A stretch of 64,000 nt of DNA from Pedobacter rhizosphaerae (GTDB lineage: Bacteria > Bacteroidota > Bacteroidia > Sphingobacteriales > Sphingobacteriaceae), in contig NZ_FOGG01000008.1 of NCBI RefSeq assembly GCF_900111155.1, positions 79,048-143,047 on the forward strand, read 5' to 3'. This document shows, in pieces, positions 35,880 through 45,538 of this stretch. Position 1 is the first letter of the stretch. Each line of letters begins with the position of its first letter. Made by a program: the position numbers and the translations under genes. The notes beneath the pieces are model-generated. The model saw only the letters and a program-made list of their open reading frames with translations, made no database searches and was not told where the DNA came from.

Positions 35880-36518
35880 TTACATCGTAAAAATTTTCTC
35901 GCCTTTATCTAAGAACTCATTTTCAATCAGTTCTTCTCCTGGTTCAATGGCTTCAAATTCTTTAAGCTTTTCGTGGAAACCTGCACTATCTTTAATAATG
36001 GCAACCCTTGCCGAGCGAACAAATTCAATCAATTCGTAAGGTTCTAAAGCCTTTACTAAAGCATCAGTTTCTTCTCTGTGGCCTGTTACTGCAAAAACGG
36101 TATAATCTTTACGGATAACCACTGCACTTGCTCCATATTGTCTCAACAAACGCTCTACCGTTACTTTTTCGGCAATTTCATCTGTAGATACTTTATAAAG
36201 TGCCAGTTCTTGCCAGATAATCTCATCATTGGTGTTAAAATATACCTTTAACACTTCAATTTGCTTTTCAATCTGACGGGCTAATTTCCTCACCACTTCG
36301 TAACCTTCTGTAATCACAATGTTGAAACGGTGGATGCCGTCGATTTCAGACGGGGAGGTGTTTAAGCTTTCAATATTGATTTTCCTCTTGGAGAAAATAA
36401 TCGCAATTCTATTTAATAAACCAATGCGGTTTTCAGCATAAACGGTAATGGTATACTCCTGTTTACCATCGGCGTCTGTGTGATCTAATTTATGTTTTAA
36501 TGTATCTTGAGTACTCAT
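35880..36518 (-). CDS. ilvN: Acetolactate synthase small (regulatory) subunit
   Basis: The regulatory subunit of acetohydroxyacid synthase. Of 212 residues, about 20-95 form an ACT domain (EYTITVYAENRIGLLNRIAIIFSKRKINIESLNTSPSE) that in this family binds valine. The C-terminal half (VERLLRQYGASAVVIRKDYTVFAVTGHREETDALVKALEPYELIEFVRSARVAI) is the second regulatory domain. It directly follows ilvB by 65 bp, the normal catalytic/regulatory order. Confidence 0.94.
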   Translation of the reverse strand: MSTQDTLKHKLDHTDADGKQEYTITVYAENRIGLLNRIAIIFSKRKINIESLNTSPSEIDGIHRFNIVITEGYEVVRKLARQIEKQIEVLKVYFNTNDEIIWQELALYKVSTDEIAEKVTVERLLRQYGASAVVIRKDYTVFAVTGHREETDALVKALEPYELIEFVRSARVAIIKDSAGFHEKLKEFEAIEPGEELIENEFLDKGEKIFTM

Positions 36519-36583
36519 TGTTCCAGTTTTATTAATCTTGTTGGCTTTTTAGCCTTCTGCTTTGACCTTTCAGCTTTTGCTGC

Positions 36584-38335
36584 TTACTTTAATCTGATTT
36601 CACTTACGCTCATTCCTTGAGGAACCATAGGGAAAACGTTGTTTTCTCTTCCTACCATTACTTCTAGTAAATAAGCCCCATCATGGTTGATCATGGTTTC
36701 TAAAGCATTTCTTAGATTGGCTCTTTCATCTACTTTATTAGCCTCGATATAGTAAGATTTAGCTAAGGCTACAAAATCAGGACTGGTAATGTTTACAAAC
36801 GAATAACGTTTATCATGAAATAGCTGTTGCCATTGACGAACCATGCCTAAGAAACGGTTGTTCAAGATCAAAATCTTCACGGCAGCACCAAACTGCATAA
36901 TTGTTCCTAATTCCTGTGGCGTCATTTGGAAGCCACCATCACCAATAATTGCAATTACTGTTTTATCTGGAGCACCGTATTTAGCACCAATTGCAGCTGG
37001 TAAACCAAAACCCATGGTACCTAAACCCCCAGAAGTAATGTTACTGCGGGTGTTGTTAAATTTAGCATACCGGCAAGCAACCATTTGGTGTTGACCAACA
37101 TCGGTAACAATTACAGCATCACCACCAGTAATTTCGTTAATTACACGAAGTACTTCACCCATCGTCATTTCATCACTTGTTGGGTAAAGTTCAGGCGTAA
37201 TGACTTGATCAATTTCTTCCTGGTTATAGGCTCTGAATTTAGCCAACCATTCTTCGTGTTTTTTCTCTTCCACTAAATTGGTTAAGAGGGGAAGTGTTTC
37301 TTTACAATCGCCCCAAACACCTACTTCTGCTTTAACGTTTTTATCTATCTCCGCAGGATCAATATCTAAGTGAACAATTTTTGCCTGTTTCGCATATTTA
37401 TCTAAGCGACCAGTAACACGGTCATCAAAACGCATTCCGATGGCAATAATTACATCAGCTTCATTGGTTAAAACGTTAGGACCGTAGTTACCGTGCATCC
37501 CTAACATACCCACATTTAATGGATGACTGGTTGGTATAGCACCCTCACCCATAATAGTCCATGCAGCCGGAATTCCAGTTTTTTCAATAAAGGCTTTAAA
37601 TTCTGCCTCCGCTTTACCTAAAATAACACCTTGACCAAATAAAATAAAAGGTTTTTGCGCAGCATTGATTAAAGCAGCAGCTTCCTCAATAAATTGCATT
37701 CTTACTTTTGGTTTCGGTCTGTAGCTACGGATATGGTTACATTTTACATATGCAGGAAACTCTTCTACCTGTAACTGCGCATTTTTGGTAATGTCAATTA
37801 GTACAGGTCCTGGTCTACCGCTTTTGGCGATATAGAAAGCTTTAGCCAATACTTCAGGGATTTCTTTTGCATCTGTAACCTGGTAGTTCCATTTGGTTAC
37901 CGGGGTTGTGATGTTAATTACATCTGTTTCCTGAAAAGCATCAGTACCCAATAAATGGGCGAAAACCTGACCTGTAATACAAACCAAAGGAGTACTATCA
38001 ATTTGTGCATCTGCCAAGCCAGTTACCAGGTTAGTTGCTCCTGGGCCACTGGTTGCAAAAACCACACCCACTTCTCCACTGGCTCTTGCAAAGCCTTGTG
38101 CAGCGTGGATACCACCTTGTTCGTGGCGCACTAAAATATGTTCTAATTTATCGGCATAATCGTAAAGAGCATCATAAATAGGCATGATTGCTCCACCAGG
38201 ATAACCAAAAATGGTGGTTACACCTTCTTCGATTAATCCATTCAACAAAACCTGTGAGCCTGTTCCTTTGAATAAGGTTTTTGAGGTATCTGTTTTGGCC
38301 TCGTTTTGTTGTATTGTTTCTTGTGCAGTTTCCAT
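36584..38335 (-). CDS. ilvB: Acetolactate synthase large (catalytic) subunit
   Basis: IlvB condenses pyruvate with pyruvate or 2-oxobutanoate, using thiamine diphosphate, Mg2+ and FAD. The 583-residue protein has the activating Glu in LVRHEQGGIHAAQGFARA, ATSGPGATNLVTGLADA, and the ThDP-binding GDGGFQMTPQELGTIMQ...NNRFLGMVRQWQ motif. It is the first common enzyme for valine, leucine and isoleucine synthesis. It lies 21 bp after the ORF6N gene and is followed by ilvN. Confidence 0.97.
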   Translation of the reverse strand: METAQETIQQNEAKTDTSKTLFKGTGSQVLLNGLIEEGVTTIFGYPGGAIMPIYDALYDYADKLEHILVRHEQGGIHAAQGFARASGEVGVVFATSGPGATNLVTGLADAQIDSTPLVCITGQVFAHLLGTDAFQETDVINITTPVTKWNYQVTDAKEIPEVLAKAFYIAKSGRPGPVLIDITKNAQLQVEEFPAYVKCNHIRSYRPKPKVRMQFIEEAAALINAAQKPFILFGQGVILGKAEAEFKAFIEKTGIPAAWTIMGEGAIPTSHPLNVGMLGMHGNYGPNVLTNEADVIIAIGMRFDDRVTGRLDKYAKQAKIVHLDIDPAEIDKNVKAEVGVWGDCKETLPLLTNLVEEKKHEEWLAKFRAYNQEEIDQVITPELYPTSDEMTMGEVLRVINEITGGDAVIVTDVGQHQMVACRYAKFNNTRSNITSGGLGTMGFGLPAAIGAKYGAPDKTVIAIIGDGGFQMTPQELGTIMQFGAAVKILILNNRFLGMVRQWQQLFHDKRYSFVNITSPDFVALAKSYYIEANKVDERANLRNALETMINHDGAYLLEVMVGRENNVFPMVPQGMSVSEIRLK

Positions 38336-38356
38336 AGTTATGTATTTGCGGTTCTA

Positions 38357-38947
38357 TTATTCTTTAATTTTAAACCCAATTCTCTGTCTATCGTTCCACT
38401 TCAATTGAGCAATTTTCTCGTCTATTAAATTTTCCATTGCATCATAAAGTTCATTAAGTTGAATATCATGTTCGCCAATTCGTTCTTTAATCTCAGTTAG
38501 TTGTTCGTTTATGTTGTTCTGTTTTAACAAAATCTTCCGAACATCAACAAAGGCTCGCATAATGGCAATATTCATATTAATTGCCTTTTCACTCTTTAAA
38601 ACACCACTTAGCATGGCTACCCCTTGCTCGGTAAACGCATAAGGTAATTTTCGGGTTCCACCCCAACTTGAAGTCACAAATTGTGACTTCAAGTTGGGGT
38701 GGCTTTTTATCACGATTGGTGATGAGGCCCCTTGATTAATTGCATCTACCTGAGATTTGATGTTTTCAAACTCTGCAGCGGTTAACTGAAACATAAAGTC
38801 ATCTGGGAAACGTGTGGAATTGCGCTTCACCGCCTGATTTAATACTTTTGTTTCAACTTCATAAAGCGATGCCAGATCGAAATCCAGCATTACCCTTTCA
38901 TCCCTAATTGTATAAATTCTACTTTCAATGCTTCTTATAATTTGCAT
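38357..38947 (-). CDS. ORF6N domain DNA-binding-type protein
   Basis: A 196-residue protein with the ORF6N domain common in phage antirepressor-like proteins. The N-terminus is RIYTIRDERVMLDFDLASLYEVETKVLNQAVKRNSTRFPDDFMFQLT, and the domain ends KLPYAFTEQGVAMLSGVLKS. The C-terminal third is coiled-coil (LLKQNNINEQLTEIKERIGEHDIQLNELYDAMENL). Compared with the ORF6N pattern I know (ENLRSQIATSS followed by GGRRYLPY), about 22 extra residues appear between FENIKSQ and PNLKSQFVTSSWGG. The DNA there holds a perfect 45-bp palindrome. The gene lies in the ilv operon, 46 bp after ilvD and 21 bp before ilvB. Confidence 0.88.
   Translation of the reverse strand: MQIIRSIESRIYTIRDERVMLDFDLASLYEVETKVLNQAVKRNSTRFPDDFMFQLTAAEFENIKSQVDAINQGASSPIVIKSHPNLKSQFVTSSWGGTRKLPYAFTEQGVAMLSGVLKSEKAINMNIAIMRAFVDVRKILLKQNNINEQLTEIKERIGEHDIQLNELYDAMENLIDEKIAQLKWNDRQRIGFKIKE
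38658..38702. repeat. Perfect 45-bp palindrome inside the ORF6N gene
   Basis: Arms of 22 bp (38658-38679 and 38681-38702) are exact reverse complements around the single central base 38680. It begins CCACCCCAACTTGAAGTCAC. It is translated as His83 to Gly97 of the ORF6N protein. Confidence 0.95.
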
Positions 38948-38993
38948 CTTGTATTTTTTAAATATTAATTTATAGTCTAGGGATGACTTTTAT

Positions 38994-40676
38994 TTAATAT
39001 TCGTCAGTGACACAGCCACTTGCCGCATCCGAAACTGTTTTAGCATATTTATACAGCACACCTTTACTTACTTTGAGTGCAGGTTGTACATATTTTTCTC
39101 TTCGCTGTGCAATAATTTCGTCACTTACCTGTAGGCTGATGATATTATTTACCGCATCAATTAAAATGGGATCATTATCTTCAACCAGGCCAATTAATCC
39201 ACCTTTGTAAGATTCGGGAGTGATATGGCCTACTACGAAACCATGTGTTCCGCCAGAAAAACGACCATCAGTAATTAAAGCCACTGATTTTCCTAAACCC
39301 GCACCAATGATTGCTGAAGTTGGCTTTAACATTTCCGGCATACCTGGAGCGCCTACAGGACCTGCATTTTTAATTACAATAACGTCGCCCGGCTTAACTC
39401 TCCCACTGGAAAGACCTGCGATTAAATCATGCTCGCCATCAAATACACGTGCCGGGCCTTCAAATTTTTCACCTTCTTTACCACTGATTTTCGCTACTGA
39501 TCCTTTTTCAGCCAAATTTCCGTACAGAATCTGTAAGTGACCAGTTACTTTAATTGGCTCGCTTAATTTCTGGATAATTTTTTGGTCGTAGTCCATCACA
39601 GATTTTACATCTGCTAAATTCTCTGCTAAAGTTTTACCCGTTACCGTTAAACAATCACCGTGTAGGAGGCCTTCGTTTAATAAATATTTTAATACCGCCG
39701 GGATACCACCATACTTATGTAAATCCTGCATTAAGTATTTTCCGCTTGGTTTGAAATCTGCAAGAACAGGAGTCTCATCGCTCATGCGTTGGAAATCATC
39801 TTGTGTAATTTCAACGCCAATTGCTTTACCCATTGCAATAAAGTGCAACACTGCATTAGTACTTCCACCTAGAATGATAATAGAACGAATTGCATTCTCA
39901 AATGCTTTTCTGGTCATGATATCGCTAGGCTTTATGTCTTTTTCTAACAGGATTCTGATATATTTTCCTGCATCTAGGCATTCCTTTTGTTTCTCTTCAC
40001 TTACCGCAGGGTTAGAAGAAGAGTAGGGTAAACTCATACCTAAAGCCTCGATAGCAGATGCCATTGTATTTGCGGTGTACATACCACCACAGGCACCAGC
40101 GCCAGGACAAGTATGCTTAATGATCCCTTTGTAATCTTCATCAGAAAGATTGCCACAGATTTTTTGTCCTAAGGCCTCAAAAGCTGAAACAATGTTTAGC
40201 TCTTCTCCTTTATAATGACCAGGTGCAATTGTACCACCATAAACCATAATTGAAGGACGATCCAAACGGGCCATTGCCATAATCGCTCCCGGCATGTTTT
40301 TGTCGCAGCCCGGAATGGCAATCACGCCATCATAATACTGACCACCACAAATGGTTTCAATACTATCGGCAATTACATCACGGCTCACTAGCGAATAACG
40401 CATACCATCTGTACCGTTGCTCATACCATCACTTACACCAATGGTATTAAAAGTCAAGCCCACTAAATCATTATTCCAGACTCCTTTTTTGACCACTTGT
40501 GCCAAGTCGTTTAAGTGCATGTTGCAGGTGTTACCATCGTAACCCATGCTCGCAATACCGACCTGTGCTTTTTCCATATCGGCATCAGTTAAGCCAATTC
40601 CGTAAAGCATAGCCTGTGCGGCAGGTTGTGTAGGATCTTGTGTAAATGTTTTACTGTACTTGTTTAATTCGCTCAT
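38994..40676 (-). CDS. ilvD: Dihydroxyacid dehydratase
   Basis: IlvD dehydrates dihydroxyacids to the keto-acid precursors of valine and isoleucine with an Fe-S cluster. The 560-residue protein has Cys ligands in [16 protein letters not shown] and [19 protein letters not shown], the [17 protein letters not shown] stretch, and [19 protein letters not shown] near the C-terminus. It is the first enzyme gene behind the Ile-rich leader peptide and attenuator, so it and the following ilv and leu genes are predicted to respond to charged tRNA-Ile. Confidence 0.97.
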   Translation of the reverse strand: MSELNKYSKTFTQDPTQPAAQAMLYGIGLTDADMEKAQVGIASMGYDGNTCNMHLNDLAQVVKKGVWNNDLVGLTFNTIGVSDGMSNGTDGMRYSLVSRDVIADSIETICGGQYYDGVIAIPGCDKNMPGAIMAMARLDRPSIMVYGGTIAPGHYKGEELNIVSAFEALGQKICGNLSDEDYKGIIKHTCPGAGACGGMYTANTMASAIEALGMSLPYSSSNPAVSEEKQKECLDAGKYIRILLEKDIKPSDIMTRKAFENAIRSIIILGGSTNAVLHFIAMGKAIGVEITQDDFQRMSDETPVLADFKPSGKYLMQDLHKYGGIPAVLKYLLNEGLLHGDCLTVTGKTLAENLADVKSVMDYDQKIIQKLSEPIKVTGHLQILYGNLAEKGSVAKISGKEGEKFEGPARVFDGEHDLIAGLSSGRVKPGDVIVIKNAGPVGAPGMPEMLKPTSAIIGAGLGKSVALITDGRFSGGTHGFVVGHITPESYKGGLIGLVEDNDPILIDAVNNIISLQVSDEIIAQRREKYVQPALKVSKGVLYKYAKTVSDAASGCVTDEY

Positions 40677-40722
40677 TGTAAAATGTATGTTTCTGGTTGT
40701 TTTGTTAATTTAATCTTGAGGC

Positions 40723-40753
40723 AAAAAAAAACCGCCTCTTTTGGAGGCGGTTT
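40723..40753 (-). terminator. Attenuator terminator before ilvD
   Basis: In the minus-strand RNA the 5' arm lies at 40753-40744 (AACCGCCTC preceded by one more A) and the 3' arm at 40738-40729, a 10-bp GC-rich stem. It is followed by a run of about eight U (A run 40723-40730). The 5' arm CCGCCUCC (40750-40743) can alternatively pair with GGAAGGUGG in the leader frame (40797-40789). Confidence 0.88.
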
Positions 40754-40772
40754 CGGTTTTGTATATTTTGTA

Positions 40773-40850
40773 TTATACGCAACTGTATCCACCTTCCTGC
40801 TGGAAAATGACAATAATAATGTTGCTAATAATGTTTGTGTTAAAATTCAT
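40773..40850 (-). CDS. Ile-rich leader peptide of the ilvD operon
   Basis: A 25-codon frame: MNFNTNIISNIIIVIF then QQEGGYSCV and stop. Six of residues 7-15 are isoleucine, all encoded by ATT, with one valine among them. It lies 7 nt after the predicted transcription-start region and ends 20 nt before the attenuator stem. Codons 18-21 overlap the segment complementary to the terminator 5' arm. The expected role is sensing charged tRNA-Ile: a ribosome stalled on the Ile run leaves the antiterminator segment free, while one that reads to the stop covers it and lets the terminator form. The mechanism is inferred from this layout. Confidence 0.82.
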   Translation of the reverse strand: MNFNTNIISNIIIVIFQQEGGYSCV

Positions 40851-40865
40851 GCTCTTGATTGAACA

Positions 40866-40895
40866 CAAACATACTAACTAATTAATAAATGCAAA
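40866..40895 (-). promoter_or_regulatory. Predicted promoter of the ilvD leader transcript
   Basis: On the minus strand TTTG (40895-40892), 18 bases, then TATGTTTG (40873-40866). Both match the Bacteroidetes -33/-7 elements. The leader ATG is 15 bases downstream, so the leader is very short. Confidence 0.7.
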
Positions 40896-40919
40896 GAACT
40901 AATTTAAAAAATGAGGCAT

Positions 40920-41810
40920 TTAGATAATCACCTCGTAATTTACCTTTTCGAGTACCAGATTTTTATAGGCCCGTTGTATCGTGTATCCGATAGACTCTCT
41001 CCAAAGGGGGCGAAAGACAACATCGTCTATAGCGGCAACGCCTGCAATTTCTGTAGCCGTTCCACATAAAAATGCGCTATCGGCATTTTTCAGTTCTGCC
41101 ACAGTAATCTCTTTTTCTATGCACTCGATATCTAAAACATGGCATAGCTCTTTCACGGTGGTTCTCGTGATGCCCGGCAAGATATTGCCAGTTTTTGGGG
41201 TAAATAATTTCCCGTCTTTCTCTATAAAAATATTGGCTCCTGATGCTTCTGCAACAAATCCATTCATATCTAAAAGTAAAGCTTCATCGAAACCAAGCGC
41301 TTTTGCTGCCGTAGTTGCCAAGATGGAGTTTACATAGCTGCCACTTAGTTTAGCTTCCATAGGTACAGACTTAGGATTCGGGCGCTCATATTTTGAAATA
41401 CCCAAATTCAAAAGCTTACTGCCAGAATAGGCTTCCCATTCCCATGCGCAAATTAAAATGGAAACCCCCGAAGGCTCATTTAATTTCATGTTGGGGTGGC
41501 AAAAAACTAATGGGCGGATATAAGCATCCTTCAATTTATTTAATTGAAGTAACTTATAGGTTGCTGCAATTAACTCTTGTTTATCCCATGGAAAAGGAAT
41601 GTTAGCCAGTTGGCATGAACGTTCCAGGCGGTGGAAGTGCGCAGCGGCTTTAAAAATCCGATTACCATTATGGGTTTTATAAGCTCTTATACCTTCGAAG
41701 GCAGCGTAACCATAATGCAATGATTGGCCATAAAGGTCGGTACTGCTGTTTATAGCTTTATCGAACTTTCCATCAAGGTAAATAATCGTGTTTGAATTAT
41801 AGTAGTTCAT
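40920..41810 (-). CDS. ilvE: Branched-chain amino-acid aminotransferase
   Basis: IlvE performs the final transamination to valine, leucine and isoleucine with PLP. The 296-residue class IV (D-amino-acid/branched-chain) fold shows LHYGYAAFEGIRAYKT near the N-terminus and the PLP lysine in MEAKLSGSYVNSILA. It also has the signature ALGFDEALLLDMNGFVAEASGANIFI and GITRTTVKELCHVLDIECIEKEIT. It is headed by its own leader peptide and terminator, and is separated from ilvD by a second promoter and leader. Confidence 0.95.
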   Translation of the reverse strand: MNYYNSNTIIYLDGKFDKAINSSTDLYGQSLHYGYAAFEGIRAYKTHNGNRIFKAAAHFHRLERSCQLANIPFPWDKQELIAATYKLLQLNKLKDAYIRPLVFCHPNMKLNEPSGVSILICAWEWEAYSGSKLLNLGISKYERPNPKSVPMEAKLSGSYVNSILATTAAKALGFDEALLLDMNGFVAEASGANIFIEKDGKLFTPKTGNILPGITRTTVKELCHVLDIECIEKEITVAELKNADSAFLCGTATEIAGVAAIDDVVFRPLWRESIGYTIQRAYKNLVLEKVNYEVII

Positions 41811-41831
41811 TTTACACGTGTTTTGTTATTC

Positions 41832-41864
41832 AAAAAAAGCGCCCCGTTTGTGTCGGGACGCTTT
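41832..41864 (-). terminator. Attenuator terminator before ilvE
   Basis: In the minus-strand RNA an 11-bp stem forms between 41864-41854 and 41846-41836 with a 7-base loop, then a U run (A7 at 41832-41838). One pair is C/A on the plus strand but G-U in the minus RNA, so the stem is only perfect in the ilvE direction. The 5' arm (GCGUCCCG) can alternatively pair with GCGGGCGC in the leader frame (41904-41897), bulging one U. Confidence 0.85.
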
Positions 41865-41885
41865 AGTATTTTTTAGTTTTTTAAT

Positions 41886-42020
41886 CTATTTAAACTGCGC
41901 CCGCTTATTACCTAAAAGGTTCAAGAGTAAGAGGTTTACCAAAATGACAGGAAACAACACTACATTTCCAGCTGCTAGCGCAGTAAGATTTGTTAAAGTA
42001 TTGTTATTTTGAATCGTCAT
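41886..42020 (-). CDS. Leu/Val-rich leader peptide of ilvE
   Basis: A 44-codon frame starting MTIQNNNTLTNLTALAAGNV and ending GNKRAQFK before TAG. It has 11 leucines, 4 valines and 2 isoleucines, densest in the run VVLFPVILVNLLLLNLL (about residues 20-36). The frame is open further upstream to 42074, but the Met at 42020 gives the compact leader. Codons for NKRAQ contain GCGGGCGC, complementary to the terminator 5' arm and 9 nt from the stop codon. The layout predicts antitermination when charged tRNA-Leu or tRNA-Val is scarce. Confidence 0.78.
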   Translation of the reverse strand: MTIQNNNTLTNLTALAAGNVVLFPVILVNLLLLNLLGNKRAQFK

Positions 42021-42328
42021 TTTTTTCTTATTGTTTATAAAAACCAATTTAGTTTTTGGTTCAGAATTATGCAAGGAAAAATGAAAAAAAAGAATAACAG
42101 AATTTAGTTTCTTTGTTTTCGTTTAAATCGGAATATTGTTTTGTTTGCTTGTTGAATTAGTGATTTAATACCGATGACTGTAGACCGAATATCAAATCGG
42201 TATACGGTATAGATATTATGCTTGCATTGTATTTTTTGATATTTTCTGCCTAAAATGGATTTATCGTGTAAAAAACTTACGTTTTTACCATTAAAATAGC
42301 TGTGATATTTTGGTTTTAGAAAATGCTT
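42021..42328. other. Intergenic region upstream of the ilvE leader
   Basis: 308 bp, strongly AT-rich. It should contain the ilvE promoter, but I cannot single out a clean TTTG/TAnnTTTG pair. At about 42270-42290 there is a weak GTAAAAA...GTTTTTAC hairpin that could end the transcript of the secreted-protein gene. No coding frame is credible here. Confidence 0.5.
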
Positions 42329-43048
42329 TTACAGCAGGTGATATTTCATCAGTTTCATCCCGTAAAGCCATCTATCTGAAACGCTTAGTAAACTTCCTTC
42401 AAATTCATATCCTGGAAAAAGCCTGGCAATTGCATTTTCTTTTTTTAATGATCTTTCTAATTTTCTGATGGATTTCCGACTAAGCTTTTGATAATAAGGT
42501 TCTATTAGGTTTTGTTCCTTTAATAGTAATTTGCCATCCCATATTTCTGCTGCTTTCCCTTTTACAGGTTGGTTTTCGATTAATGATTTTAAGTCCTTCC
42601 AGATATCATCAAATATTATAGCGTTACCCTGTGTTACAAAATTCTGGATTTGGCGGTTAGAATTTCCACAGACTAAAGCCATGGGGTTAAGCAGATGTTT
42701 TAATTTTTTAGTTGTTGATCTTGCTGCGCTGGCCCATCTGGTTTCGAAACCTAATGAATCTGTTTGCTGCTGAAACCATTTATAAAAAGAACAACGTTCT
42801 TCCAAATCTTGATATTGAAGATAACCATCTTGTTTTTTAATGTTGAAACGGTTGGCTTGATTCCAGATTTCATTATTCTGCTCCCGATCGGCTTTTAGCC
42901 AATTCCCATCCATTCCATTATGTTTTCCATTTGGATTGGATTTGTTATAGATTTCTATTGATACATACTCTTTGGCAGTAACTATTTTGCTCCAAAAGAG
43001 AGTGCTTATTATGACGATTGTTGTTGCAGCTAATTTATAAATACCCAT
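42329..43048 (-). CDS. Secreted protein of unknown function
   Basis: A 239-residue protein that I cannot assign to a characterised family. A hydrophobic N-terminal segment (about residues 6-24, LAATTIVIISTLFWSKIVTA) looks like a signal peptide. The mature part is rich in Trp, Asn and Gln and has motif-like stretches: GMDGNWLKADREQNNEIWNQANRFNI, CSFYKWFQQQTDSLGFETRWASAA and LFPGYEFEGSLLSVSDRWLYGM. Two Cys (in ERCSFY and LVCGNS) could form a disulfide. It lies alone between the ilvE leader region and the atp genes, reading on the minus strand. Confidence 0.7.
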   Translation of the reverse strand: MGIYKLAATTIVIISTLFWSKIVTAKEYVSIEIYNKSNPNGKHNGMDGNWLKADREQNNEIWNQANRFNIKKQDGYLQYQDLEERCSFYKWFQQQTDSLGFETRWASAARSTTKKLKHLLNPMALVCGNSNRQIQNFVTQGNAIIFDDIWKDLKSLIENQPVKGKAAEIWDGKLLLKEQNLIEPYYQKLSRKSIRKLERSLKKENAIARLFPGYEFEGSLLSVSDRWLYGMKLMKYHLL

Positions 43049-43113
43049 AACTACAGTATCTTTTAATAAGATACGATTAAATGGGTATTTGGGTTGTGTA
43101 ACCTGAAAATAAA

Positions 43114-43145
43114 AAATCCCTTTCGGAATGAACCGAAAGGGATTT
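43114..43145 (-). terminator. Terminator after atpDC
   Basis: AAATCCCTTTCGG (43114-43126) pairs perfectly with CCGAAAGGGATTT (43133-43145), 6-base loop, with a U-rich tail on the minus strand. It lies 23 bp after the atpC stop. Confidence 0.85.
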
Positions 43146-43167
43146 GCAAATGTGTGTTGATGTATTT

Positions 43168-43410
43168 TTAAGCTATACCTTCAGCTAAAACAACAATTTT
43201 ATTGTGGATAGCTTCTACAACTCCTCCTTTAATAAAAAAGCGTTCCTCGTCGGCTTTGCCTTTGATAATAACTTCCCCATCTTCTAAAGTAGAGATAATA
43301 GGAGCGTGGTCTTTTAAAATCTGAAAAGAACCTAAAGTCCCAGGCACCGTAACCGCAGTTACTTCACCTTCGTAAACTTTTTTATCTGGAGTTAATATTT
43401 CTAAATTCAT
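43168..43410 (-). CDS. atpC: F1F0-ATP synthase epsilon subunit, short form
   Basis: The epsilon subunit links the gamma stalk to the c-ring. From the ATG at 43410 it is 80 residues: MNLEILTPDKKVYEGEVTAVTVPGTLGSFQILKDHAPIIS..., the complete N-terminal beta-sandwich. It lacks the C-terminal helical hairpin (about 50 residues) that inhibits ATP hydrolysis in many bacteria. A further Met upstream at 43437 would add nine residues unlike the family. It follows atpD; the other ATP synthase genes are not in the window. Confidence 0.92.
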   Translation of the reverse strand: MNLEILTPDKKVYEGEVTAVTVPGTLGSFQILKDHAPIISTLEDGEVIIKGKADEERFFIKGGVVEAIHNKIVVLAEGIA

Positions 43411-43424
43411 TTTGAATAGATTTG

Positions 43425-43473
43425 AGATGTGAGACATGAGATATAAGACAAAGTCCTCTCACGTCTCACATCT
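43425..43473 (-). other. Hairpin between atpD and atpC
   Basis: AGATGTGAGAC (43425-43435) is perfectly complementary to GTCTCACATCT (43463-43473), with GAGACATGAGATATAAGAC-type low-complexity bases inside. It occupies the 78-bp gap between the two genes. Confidence 0.55.
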
Positions 43474-43488
43474 AGTGTCTCAGGTCTG

Positions 43489-45538
<2,050 letters not shown>

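Noticed and set aside
41886..42074. 62-residue reading of the ilvE leader starting at 42074
   Set aside because: The first 18 codons add nothing conserved-looking. The inner ATG at 42020 gives a compact leader whose end is placed correctly against the terminator.
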